The translations under genes and the position numbers were made by a program. Below the pieces are notes generated by a model. It made no database searches and had not been told where the DNA came from. It saw only the letters and a list, made by a program, of their open reading frames with translations. Shown here one piece after another: positions 40,594 to 48,740 of a stretch of 64,000 bases of DNA. Each line of letters begins with the position of its first letter. Positions within the stretch are counted from its first letter, which is position 1. The stretch covers positions 806,001 through 870,000 of the forward strand of contig NZ_WQKZ01000002.1 in assembly GCF_009755225.1 (NCBI RefSeq). The letters run 5' to 3'. Source of the stretch: Hymenobacter ginkgonis. Its GTDB lineage: Bacteria > Bacteroidota > Bacteroidia > Cytophagales > Hymenobacteraceae.

Positions 40594-41517
40594 TTATGTG
40601 CGGCCTTCCAATGATTTTGCTTCAATAAAAATGCGTTTGAACTCGGGGTGCGCCGCGCGAATGGCGTTTTGCACGGCCACCACAGCCTGCTCGACCTGGG
40701 TCGCCGTGAGGTGGTCGTCGAAGTCTACATCGAGGGCCAGCATCACATCATCCGGGGCCAGGTACATGGTTAGGGGCGGGCGCACGGTGGTGACGCCCGG
40801 CGTTTGGCGGGCCAAATCCTGCACCTGCTGCGTGGTGGCCTCGTTCACGCCCTCACCGATGAGCAGCGCCTTGGTGCGCGACACTAGCAGCACGGCCACG
40901 CCCATCAGCAGCAGGCCGATGATGATGGAAGCTCCGCCGTCGAATAGCGGATTATTCAGTAAATGACCGAAATAAACGCCTAGCAACGCGATGACGAGGC
41001 CCGCCACGGCAGCGGCGTTCTCCAGCACCGAGGCAAAAACGGCCGGGTCGCGGCTGGTGCGCAGCGTGTGCCAGAAGCTGCTACTCGCCGCCTGCTTCTC
41101 CAGCAGGGCGCGTAGCGCCAGCACTAGCGCGGCGGCCTCAAACAGGATAGAAACGCCCAGTACAATGTAATTCCAGAGCGGATTGGTAAGTGGCTCGGGG
41201 TGCTCTAGGTGCTTGATGCCTTCGTAGAAAGACATGCCGCCGCCAATGGCGAAGATGAGCACGGCTACAATCAACGCCCAGAAATACAGCTCTTTGCCAT
41301 GGCCGAAGGGGTGCTGCGCATCGGCGGGGCGCTGGCTGCGGCTTATGCCATACAGCAGCAGGCCGCCGTTGCCGGTGTCAACCAGCGAGTGGATGCCCTC
41401 GGAGAGCATAGCCGACGAGCCAGTGATGTAGGCCGCCACAAATTTGCTGACGGCGATGGCTACGTTGGCCGCGATGCCGCCGTAGAGGGAGAGTTTGGAA
41501 GAAGAGGATGCTGACAT
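40594..41517 (-). CDS. Cation diffusion facilitator transporter, ZnT9-like group
   Basis: The 307-residue protein has the six helices of the CDF family and a C-terminal cytoplasmic domain (MYLAPDDVMLALDVDFDDHL). The TM2 metal site is HSLVD near residue 43. The second site, usually HxxxD in TM5, reads SVLENAAAVAGLVIALLGV here, as in the group related to human SLC30A9. Family members export divalent metal ions such as zinc against a proton gradient. ATG 41517 (MSASSSSKLSLYGGIAANVA) is preferred to an upstream codon at 41571. Confidence 0.88.
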   Translation of the reverse strand: MSASSSSKLSLYGGIAANVAIAVSKFVAAYITGSSAMLSEGIHSLVDTGNGGLLLYGISRSQRPADAQHPFGHGKELYFWALIVAVLIFAIGGGMSFYEGIKHLEHPEPLTNPLWNYIVLGVSILFEAAALVLALRALLEKQAASSSFWHTLRTSRDPAVFASVLENAAAVAGLVIALLGVYFGHLLNNPLFDGGASIIIGLLLMGVAVLLVSRTKALLIGEGVNEATTQQVQDLARQTPGVTTVRPPLTMYLAPDDVMLALDVDFDDHLTATQVEQAVVAVQNAIRAAHPEFKRIFIEAKSLEGRT

Positions 41518-41988
41518 GCGAAGCCTGAGTGTACGCCGCTCGGCAAGTTGGGGTTGGCCCAGCCAGCACACCGGGCAGCGGCCCCGCGAAAGTACGGGGG
41601 TAGGGCTGGCTCAAAAACTATGGGATGCCAACTGCCAACCGACGGCAGGCAGGCCAAAGCCCGGCATCGCTCGCCTACCCCTCAAGAAGCCGGGCAGCTT
41701 CCCCACTTTCCCAGCCTAAAAGGGTAAGCTGCGAAATAACGCAGCTAGCGGCTCGGTTCAGCCAACAACCGATTCAAATAATCCTAAACCAAGTCCTAGT
41801 GCTAAAACGAATATTTCCTTACCTATCAAGCAGTATGCTGCGGTACTTTGCGGAGAAGAAATAGGTATAAAAACCTAAAATCTACCCACTAGCGGGTATT
41901 GTAAACGGTAAGGAGGGGTAGGAGATTTGCGCTATTGGTGCTGTGGCTTTGGAAGTTACCAGGTGCGGCAACTTTTTTCCGCAAGTCT
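41518..41988. other. Intergenic region without a recognised gene
   Basis: The gap separates the divergent transporter and DUF5723 genes. I see three small hairpins (41727-41746 AGCTGCG/CGCAGCT, 41862-41877 and 41883-41898), one GGGGGTAG word at 41588-41595, and no open frame with coding character. A promoter for the DUF5723 gene must lie here but I cannot fix it. Confidence 0.5.
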
Positions 41989-43677
41989 ATGATACTACAC
42001 GTTACCCTCAGCCGAGGGGCGGCCCTCGCGTGGCTGCTACCCGGCTTATTAGTGGTTGGTGCTGGGCGCCCTGCCGCCGCTCAGGGCTGGTTGGGCATTT
42101 CGCAAAGCAACTACGGTGGCACCAACAGCGCCTACCTCAACCCCAGCGCCATTGCCGACTCGCGCTACCGCGCCTACCTCAACTTAGGGGCGGCGGGCGG
42201 CAATTTCAACAATACCTACCTGCAGCTCGACCTCGACAAGCGCCCTTGGGAGAACGGCTTTTCGCTGAAAAAAGAAAACCTGAACGAGCAGCATAACAGC
42301 CGCGCTACCCAAGATGCCAGCCTCACAGCCGAAGTGCGGCTGCCCTCGCTGCTGGTGGCGCTGGGGCCACGCTCGGCCGTGGCCCTCACCAGCCGGGTGC
42401 GGGGCTTTGTGCAGGCCACCGGGGTAAGCACGGCGCTGGCCCAACTGGCGCGCTACGGCCTAGGCGACGCGTTCAAGCTGGGCTTGGCCAACAAGGTGCT
42501 CGATGATAACCGCTTCGTGCTCAACGTGAACTCGTACCACGAATTTGCGGCTACCTACGCCCGCACCTTTACCCCTACTACTACCCACTTCTTCAAGGGC
42601 GGCCTTACCCTGAAGTACTTGGTGGGGCTGGGCGGCGGCTACGTGCAGAACGAGGGCACCCGCTACCAGGTGCTAGATAAGAACACGATTGAGCTGCAAA
42701 CCCGCCAGCTCAGCTACGGCCTCACCGACTACAAGCTGTATGGCGAATCGGGCTTCCGCGTGGGTTCGCTGTATGGCAGCCAGCAGCTGGGCCGCGGCTA
42801 TGGCGCCGACTTGGGCGTGACCTACGAATGGCGGCCCGAGTCGGAAAGCTACACCTATGACTTGGATGGCGCCACCCACCCCGACGATACCCGCAACAAG
42901 TACCGCCTGCGCTTGGGCGCGGCCCTCACCGACCTGGGCGCCCTGCGCTACAGCGGCGACCAGCGCGTGCGCCAGGGCCAGCTGGCCAATGCCAAGACGG
43001 TGCAGTTAGCCCAGCTGGATACCTTGCAATTCAAGACGTTGCAATCGGTCGAGAACACCGTGCAGCGCCTGGTGGGCCTCAGTAGCGCAGGGCGCGAATT
43101 CACGACCTATTTGCCGGCCGCGCTGCGCCTCACGGCCGACTACCGCCTAGGCGGCCCGCTGTATGCGGGCCTGCTCTGGACCCAAAACCTGCTGCCTGCC
43201 CGCACCATTGGCAGCCGCACGCTTAGCCTGCTGGCCCTCACGCCGCGGGCCGAATTTAGCAAATTTGAACTGGCAGTGCCGTTGGTGCTGGCCGATAACT
43301 ACCGGCGGTTTCAGGTGGGGGCCATGGTGCGCGTGGGGCCGCTCGTGCTGGGCTCCGACAACCTGGGCGGGCTGCTGGGCATTACCACGGCCACGGGGGC
43401 CGACGTTTACTTTGGCTTGGCCCTGGCGCTGCGGCGCCACCGCCCCAAAGACCGCGACGGCGATGGCGTAAGCGACCGCTACGATAAGTGCCCCAAGCAA
43501 AAAGGCTCGTGGGCAACCCGCGGCTGCCCGCTGCCCGTGCTTATTCCGGCCGAGGCGCCTACCCCCCCCGACGCAGCCCCGGCCGGAACCATGCCCGCCG
43601 AAACCGTTCCGGCGGCACCCGCTGAAACGCCGCCTACCCCCGCCCCGGCCGAGTCGACACCCGCACCGCGGCCCTAG
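41989..43677 (+). CDS. DUF5723-type outer membrane protein with a calcium-repeat stub
   Basis: The 562-residue protein has a signal peptide (hydrophobic segment ending GRPAAAQG) and then the DUF5723 opening GISQSNYGGTNSAYLNPSAI. A long barrel-like region follows. At about residue 482 comes a thrombospondin type 3-like calcium loop, DRDGDGVSDRYDKCPKQKG, with the closing TRGCP. Related proteins usually continue into an OmpA peptidoglycan-binding domain, but here only a Pro/Ala/Glu-rich tail of about 55 residues follows. Either the OmpA part has been lost or the tail is its own anchor. The start chosen is ATG 41989, where the signal peptide begins. Confidence 0.8.
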   Translation: MILHVTLSRGAALAWLLPGLLVVGAGRPAAAQGWLGISQSNYGGTNSAYLNPSAIADSRYRAYLNLGAAGGNFNNTYLQLDLDKRPWENGFSLKKENLNEQHNSRATQDASLTAEVRLPSLLVALGPRSAVALTSRVRGFVQATGVSTALAQLARYGLGDAFKLGLANKVLDDNRFVLNVNSYHEFAATYARTFTPTTTHFFKGGLTLKYLVGLGGGYVQNEGTRYQVLDKNTIELQTRQLSYGLTDYKLYGESGFRVGSLYGSQQLGRGYGADLGVTYEWRPESESYTYDLDGATHPDDTRNKYRLRLGAALTDLGALRYSGDQRVRQGQLANAKTVQLAQLDTLQFKTLQSVENTVQRLVGLSSAGREFTTYLPAALRLTADYRLGGPLYAGLLWTQNLLPARTIGSRTLSLLALTPRAEFSKFELAVPLVLADNYRRFQVGAMVRVGPLVLGSDNLGGLLGITTATGADVYFGLALALRRHRPKDRDGDGVSDRYDKCPKQKGSWATRGCPLPVLIPAEAPTPPDAAPAGTMPAETVPAAPAETPPTPAPAESTPAPRP

Positions 43678-43699
43678 TGCTTCCTGGCCTTATAGTGCG

Positions 43700-44806
43700 C
43701 TAGTTGGTGTTTAGCTTTTTAATGAGGTCTACCTCCTCCTGGCGGTAAGGGGTGCCATCGCGACGAAATATTTCGTGAAACCACTCAGTAGGTTCGCTGC
43801 CATCGGCCAGGGGCGTGTCCCAAGCGTACTTGGTGTTGGTTTTGCCATCAACGAGGCCCCAGTTGATGGCGGCCACGTGGTACTGCTTCAGCAAAGGCAA
43901 GATGTTGGTAAAGCGCGAGTTGCGGGGGCGCGCCATGTACTCGGTGCACAGCAGCGGCCGGCCGTGGGTGGCCAGCAACTCGATAACGCGCTGGTGGGCC
44001 GGGGCCTCGTCGTAGTTGTGGTAGGTAATAATATCGGAGTGCGTCGCCTGAAAAGTGTTCAGCACCTCGAAGCCCCAGTTCCAGAGGCCGGCGCTCAGTG
44101 GCTGCTCGGGGCGAGCGGCGCGGGCCCAGGCAAAGGTGTTGCGCAGCAGCGGCAGCGAGGCCAGCCCTTTATTCGAATTGCCCGGCTCGTTGTATAAGTC
44201 CCACAATAAGATGCGTTTATCGTGCCCAAAGCTGGTGAGCATATCCGTTACGTAGGGCCGCAGGCCCATGAAAGTAGCCGAGTCGCGCGAGGCAGGCTCA
44301 CCAGGGTCCTGCATCCACCCCGAGTTGTGAATGCCGGTTTTGGGTGCGGGCTGCGGCCCTAGCTTAGGGTTGTTGTTCCAGCAATCATCAAAGAGCACAA
44401 AAATGGTCTGGATGTGGTGCTTATCGGCCAAAGCAAGGTAGCTGCCCACGCGCTGCTTAAAGCCCGCCGGGTCGGCTTGCCACACCAAATGGTGCAGAAA
44501 CACGCGCATCGTATTGAAGCCCACGCCTTGGGCATACCCCAACTCGCGGTCAATAGTTGGCGCGTCGAAGGTGGCTGCCTGCCACATTTCGAGCTGATTG
44601 ATGGCCGTGCTGGGGATGAAATTGGCTCCCGTTGGCCAGGGGTGGGCCCGGTACCAAGCATTGGCTTTGGCCGCGGGCCAGCGCTCGTCGGGCTGAGCCA
44701 GCAGGGTAGGCGCGCTGCCCTTGGTTTTGGTTTTGACTTTTTGAGCGTGGCTGGCCGGTGCGCCAAGCAGCGTTAAGCCGAGCAGCAGGAGCAGAATTTT
44801 CTTCAT
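43700..44806 (-). CDS. Secreted GH5-like glycoside hydrolase
   Basis: The 368-residue product has a signal peptide (MKKILLLLLGLTLLGAPASHA) and a TIM barrel of clan GH-A. ELGYAQGVGFNTMRVFLHHL near residue 100 matches strand 2-3, the acid/base is in LLWDLYNEPGNSN near 207, and the nucleophile in GRPLLCTEYMAR near 287. Similar proteins are often labelled 1,4-beta-xylanase or cellulase, but the substrate is uncertain. The enzyme probably acts in the periplasm or outside the cell. ATG 44806 is chosen because the signal peptide begins there. Confidence 0.85.
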   Translation of the reverse strand: MKKILLLLLGLTLLGAPASHAQKVKTKTKGSAPTLLAQPDERWPAAKANAWYRAHPWPTGANFIPSTAINQLEMWQAATFDAPTIDRELGYAQGVGFNTMRVFLHHLVWQADPAGFKQRVGSYLALADKHHIQTIFVLFDDCWNNNPKLGPQPAPKTGIHNSGWMQDPGEPASRDSATFMGLRPYVTDMLTSFGHDKRILLWDLYNEPGNSNKGLASLPLLRNTFAWARAARPEQPLSAGLWNWGFEVLNTFQATHSDIITYHNYDEAPAHQRVIELLATHGRPLLCTEYMARPRNSRFTNILPLLKQYHVAAINWGLVDGKTNTKYAWDTPLADGSEPTEWFHEIFRRDGTPYRQEEVDLIKKLNTN

Positions 44807-45040
44807 GCGCAAAAATGAGGAAAAAGTACGTGGCAATTATACGTATTTCCCTGAGTATCGGCGCTTAACTTGATTTGCCAAAAGGCACCTTCACGAATCT
44901 TTGGCGGCCCGCACCTAGCAGTAGCTTGTGCGCTATAGGCCGGCGAAAGCCGCTTGGAAAACAACGAGGCCCTTTACGTGCGAATTTGCGGGGGCCGCGT
45001 ACCCAGCTTAAGGCCGGCTAGCGGGCCATCTTACGGAAAC

Positions 45041-45071
45041 AAAAAAACCGCTTGGGAGGAAGCGGTTTTTT
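45041..45071 (-). terminator. Terminator of the tRNA-Thr gene
   Basis: AAAAACCGCTT / AAGCGGTTTTT with a 6-base loop, directly downstream of the tRNA on the minus strand. Confidence 0.9.
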
Positions 45072-45088
45072 GTTTGCTCTGAGACTGA

Positions 45089-45160
45089 GCCGATTATTGG
45101 ACTCGAACCAACGACCTGCTCATTACGAATGAGCTGCTCTACCAGCTGAGCTAAATCGGC
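45089..45160 (-). tRNA. tRNA-Thr (anticodon CGT)
   Basis: The 72-base minus-strand sequence folds as a full cloverleaf: acceptor GCCGATT/AATCGGC, D stem GCTC/GAGC, anticodon stem GCTCA/TGAGC with loop TTCGTAA, and T stem GTTGG/CCAAT with loop TTCGAGT. The anticodon CGT reads ACG threonine codons. The CCA end is not encoded. Confidence 0.96.
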
Positions 45161-45191
45161 GTTTCCCGGCGTGGCTTTGCAGCCGGGGGTG

Positions 45192-45224
45192 CAAATATAC
45201 ACTGCTGCATCGTAGCGGCGCAAC
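45192..45224 (-). promoter_or_regulatory. Promoter of the tRNA-Thr gene
   Basis: On the minus strand TATATTTG (45199-45192) matches TAnnTTTG exactly, with GTTG 21 bases upstream as a -33 box. The predicted start near 45185 leaves a leader of about 25 bases. Confidence 0.65.
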
Positions 45225-45304
45225 CCTACCCCCGGAATTTTGCGCAACCTAGCGGCCCGCTATTCGTCTGAGAAATTGCTTGGCTTCGGGCCGGCGTGCC
45301 TGTT

Positions 45305-45745
45305 ATGAAATTATTGCCTTCCCTCGCCGCCGGCTTTGCCGGGGCTACTGCCCTCACCGTGCTGCACGAAGTGGCACGCCACCTCCGCCCCCATGACGCG
45401 CCCCGCATGGATGTGCTCGGCGAACGCGGCTTGCGCAAGCTGCTGGGCTTGGCCGATGCGCCGCAGCCTGACCATGCCACCGCCTACGTGGCTACAATGG
45501 CCGGCGATATTCTCAGCAATGGCCTGTACTTCAGTTTGGTAGGAAGCGGCCGGCATAGCCTGCGGCGAGGCCTGCTGCTGGGCGTGGCGGCGGGGGTAGG
45601 CGGCGTGGTGCTGCCCGGCCCGCTGGGCCTGGGCGAAGCTCCCAGCAACCGCACTACCCAAACCAAAGCCATGACGGTGGCCTGGTACACGGTAGGCGGG
45701 CTAGTAGCCGGCGCCCTGGCACAGGCGCTGCGCAAAAGCAGGTAG
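45305..45745 (+). CDS. Small membrane protein of unknown function
   Basis: The 146-residue protein has hydrophobic segments at residues about 5-22, 60-80 (ATMAGDILSNGLYFSLVGSG), 90-110 and 125-142 (YTVGGLVAGALAQAL). A conserved-looking charged stretch, LHEVARHLRPHDAPRMDVLG, lies between the first two. I recognise no family. The ATG at 45305 is used; a GTG at 45296 is also in frame. It lies convergent to the LD-carboxypeptidase gene with 17 bases between stops. Confidence 0.65.
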   Translation: MKLLPSLAAGFAGATALTVLHEVARHLRPHDAPRMDVLGERGLRKLLGLADAPQPDHATAYVATMAGDILSNGLYFSLVGSGRHSLRRGLLLGVAAGVGGVVLPGPLGLGEAPSNRTTQTKAMTVAWYTVGGLVAGALAQALRKSR

Positions 45746-45762
45746 TGGTGTTCCAGCAGTCT

Positions 45763-46665
45763 TTAGCAGCTGAGCTGGCTGCCGGTCGGGCTCACGGTTA
45801 GCGTAGCGCGGCGGCCCACCACGAGGGCCTGGTTATCAGCCTCGTGGCCCACTGGAAAGTGGTAGCCTACCGGAAACTGGTAGCGCTGGGCGTAGTAATT
45901 GATAATCTCGTAGGCATTTTGGCCGAAGGGTACGGCATTGTCGTGCATCTCCGAAAAGTGGCCTACTACCAGCCCGGCTAACCCGGCGAGTTGGCCGCTG
46001 CGGTGCAAATGCAGCAGCATGCGGTCGATGTGGTAGAGGTACTCGTCGAGGTCTTCCAGAAAAAGAATGCGGCCCGCAAAGCTGGCCTGCGAGCTGGTAC
46101 CTGTGATGGTGTGCAGCAGGCTTAAGTTGCCGCCCACCAGCTCGCCCGTGGCAGTGCCGGGGCGGTTGAGGGGGTAGGCGGGGGCTTCGTAAGTGGCTGG
46201 CTCGCCAAACAAAGCGGCGCGCAGGCTGGCCACGGCGGCCTCGCCGCCGGCTTGGCCGTACAGCGCGGGCATCACACCATGAATGCTTTGGTAGCCTAGG
46301 CGTAGCAAGTGGCTGTTTAACACCGTGATATCAGAGAAGCCCGCCACCCACTTGGGGCTTTCGGCAAAGCGACTGAAATCCAGCTCATCGACTAGGCGCG
46401 CGGTGCCGTAGCCGCCGCGGGCGCACAAAATGGCCCGAATGCTGGGGTCGTCGAGCTGGCGCTGAAAGTCGCGGCGGCGCAGGGCATCGTCGCCGGCAAA
46501 CTGGTGGCTGGCCGCGCCAATACTTTCGCCCTGCACTACTTCCAGGCCCCAATCGGTTAGGGTTCGGCTGGCGAAGTCGATTTCGGCCGCCGTGGTTTTG
46601 CGCGCCGTACTCACGATGGCGACGCGCTGGCCGGGTTGGAGAAAAGGCGGGGCGATGGCAGGCAT
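45763..46665 (-). CDS. LD-carboxypeptidase, S66 family
   Basis: The 300-residue serine peptidase removes the terminal D-Ala from the muropeptide tetrapeptide during murein recycling. The nucleophile Ser is in VAGFSDITVLNSHLLR near residue 107, the Glu in FLEDLDEYLYHIDRML near 200, and the His in GYHFPVGHEADNQALV near 275; CARGGYGTARL near 75 is the family signature. The product is cytoplasmic as expected. ATG 46665 (MPAIAPPFLQPGQRVAI) is preferred to the in-frame GTG two codons upstream. Confidence 0.94.
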   Translation of the reverse strand: MPAIAPPFLQPGQRVAIVSTARKTTAAEIDFASRTLTDWGLEVVQGESIGAASHQFAGDDALRRRDFQRQLDDPSIRAILCARGGYGTARLVDELDFSRFAESPKWVAGFSDITVLNSHLLRLGYQSIHGVMPALYGQAGGEAAVASLRAALFGEPATYEAPAYPLNRPGTATGELVGGNLSLLHTITGTSSQASFAGRILFLEDLDEYLYHIDRMLLHLHRSGQLAGLAGLVVGHFSEMHDNAVPFGQNAYEIINYYAQRYQFPVGYHFPVGHEADNQALVVGRRATLTVSPTGSQLSC

Positions 46666-46803
46666 AAGCACAGGTTAAATGTGCCTGCAAATAACAGCTG
46701 CGGCCCGTAGCTGCCCTCCACTACCCCTAAAGTCCAAAACCCGCTAGGGGCTTTATCCGTTGCTCCTTTAGTATAATTGATTGATTTCCTTTCTGCTACC
46801 CCT

Positions 46804-48039
46804 ATGAAAATAATTTTCCTCTTCCTGGCGGTGCTGCTGTTGGCGGCCCCCCACGTGGCCCAGGCCCAGCTAGCACCCATCGACACCACCGGCGGGCGTT
46901 ACTACCGGCCGGTTTTTGCCAATGTCACGGTCACGAGCGATGTGGTGTACGGCTCGGCAACTACCTACACCGGTACTGCGCAGCAACTGCTGATGGATAT
47001 TTACCAGCCCACCGGCGACACGGTGAAGCGCCGGCCGCTGCTCATTTTTGCGCACCAGGGTGGCTTTGCGCTGGGCACCCGCAAGGATGCCTACATGGTA
47101 AATATTTGCACCCGCCTGGCGCGCCTGGGCTACGTCACGGCCAGCATCGAGTACCGGCTGGGCTTTCCCCTCACCGGTTTTCCCGTGCTGACCGATACTG
47201 TGGGGCTGGCGCAGGCTTCCATTCGCGGCATGCAGGATATGCGCGCCGCTGTGCGCTTCTTCCGCAACGACGCGGCCACCACCAAAACCTACCGGGTGTA
47301 TAGCAACTACATTGTAGCGGGCGGTTCGTCGGCAGGCGCATTCATGGCGCTGCAAGTCGGCTACTTAGATAAAGTGAGCGAAGTGCCTGCCTATGTAGGC
47401 ATTGCCGCGCTGGGCGGCCTCGAAGGCACGGGCGGCAACCCCGGCTACAGCAGCGCCGTGGCCGCCGTGCTTAACCTGAGCGGCGCCACCGAAAGCCCCA
47501 ACTACATCGAGGCTGGCAATGTGCCGCTGTGCAGTGTGCACGGCACCGCCGATGCTACGGTGCCCTATTTTCAGGGCCGGGTGGGCGCGGGCCTACCCCC
47601 CAAATACGTGTACGGCAGCGGTCGCCTCAACCCGCGTGCTACGGCTGTGGGCGTTACCAACACGCTCCGCCGCCTCAGCAAAGCGGGGCATATTCCGTTT
47701 GAGAGCAACTCAGCCTATGCCGATACGACGTTCTGGACCATCCGCGATTTCTTGCGGCCGTTGTTGCGGCGGGCGGGCACCGTGCTAGCGGCCCAATCGG
47801 CGGTGCCAGGTATGCGCATTCAAGCGTATCCCACCCCTGCCTTAGGCGCTGTGCAGTTGGTGCTGCCCGCTACCTGGGCGCAGTTGGGCGAAGCCGAAGT
47901 GCTAGACGTAACTGGCCGCGTGGTGCGCCGCCTCACGCCTGCGGCGCAGCAAGTGGAGCTAGCGCGCGGCGCGCTGGGAGCTGGGGTTTATCTAGTGAAA
48001 TTTCAGGGCCAGCCACCGGTGCGCATAGCCTTTGAATAA
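46804..48039 (+). CDS. Secreted alpha/beta hydrolase with T9SS sorting domain
   Basis: The 411-residue protein has a signal peptide (MKIIFLFLAVLLLAAPHVAQ). The hydrolase part shows LLIFAHQGGFALGTRKDA near residue 80 (oxyanion region), the nucleophile elbow VAGGSSAGAFMALQVGYL near 173 and a candidate His in KAGHIPFESN near 298. The final 80 residues (AYPTPALGAVQLVL to the end) are a type A type IX secretion sorting domain that anchors or releases the protein at the surface. It is likely an esterase. The SusC operon starts 700 bases later on the same strand; any link is speculative. Confidence 0.88.
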   Translation: MKIIFLFLAVLLLAAPHVAQAQLAPIDTTGGRYYRPVFANVTVTSDVVYGSATTYTGTAQQLLMDIYQPTGDTVKRRPLLIFAHQGGFALGTRKDAYMVNICTRLARLGYVTASIEYRLGFPLTGFPVLTDTVGLAQASIRGMQDMRAAVRFFRNDAATTKTYRVYSNYIVAGGSSAGAFMALQVGYLDKVSEVPAYVGIAALGGLEGTGGNPGYSSAVAAVLNLSGATESPNYIEAGNVPLCSVHGTADATVPYFQGRVGAGLPPKYVYGSGRLNPRATAVGVTNTLRRLSKAGHIPFESNSAYADTTFWTIRDFLRPLLRRAGTVLAAQSAVPGMRIQAYPTPALGAVQLVLPATWAQLGEAEVLDVTGRVVRRLTPAAQQVELARGALGAGVYLVKFQGQPPVRIAFE

Positions 48040-48061
48040 GGCTCGCCAAGCGAGTAATAGC

Positions 48062-48126
48062 AAAGACGGTTTTGGGGTGCTACTCGCTCAATTCAACGCA
48101 GCGGCACCCTAAAATCGTCTTTTTTG
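48062..48126 (+). terminator. Terminator after the T9SS-sorted hydrolase
   Basis: AAAGACGGTTTTGGGGTGC (48062-48080) pairs with GCACCCTAAAATCGTCTTT (48104-48122) through two G-U pairs and is followed by T residues. Confidence 0.82.
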
Positions 48127-48128
48127 TA

Positions 48129-48740
48129 ACACCCCTTTATCACTTATGGCTATGCATAAAAAGTAATATGACCCTTACTAAATGGGGTGTCAAGTTGCTT
48201 GTCTAGCTAAATTAATTCAACTACCTATTATAAATAAAGGGGGTAGGGCTGAAAAGCTGATATTTTGAGAAAGAGGATTTTTGACCTTTTCCGGGACGTG
48301 GTGCACTAACACACGTGCGCTAGTTGCTGGCTAAGCGGGCAGTTGGCTACTCACTAAAGTTAACAGGGCTGCGCGGCGTAAATCATGGCTGGATGAGTGA
48401 GTGAGTTTTGTACTATGGAAATAGTGCTGGCGCTGCTTAACTGCGTTGCCCTCAGCAGTTGAGGCCCAAGGGTAGTTGCAGCTACTAGTCCCTTTGGTAG
48501 AACCTAGATAACCAAAGCGGGAGCAGCTGTTTTGAATACTGAAAACACAGATTTCGTGTATGTAATTGATAATATGTACGTTATCTCATGAATAATGATA
48601 AGGTATTGATAGTCAATGAAGTTTATTTATAAAAAATAAAAAAGAATTTGCGTAAGAAATTGACAGAACTATCAGTAGTTCATTACATTAGGAATTAAGC
48701 TTGCTCATCCTTTCATCCACTTTCTTCTTTCTACAGCTTA
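48129..48740. other. AT-rich intergenic region before the SusC operon
   Basis: The stretch is clearly richer in A and T than its surroundings, most of all at 48540-48720. It holds one GGGGGTAG word (48239-48246) and no open frame with coding character. The SusC promoter should lie here; I found no clear TAnnTTTG box. The base composition may reflect DNA that arrived separately or an unusual regulatory zone. Confidence 0.55.
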
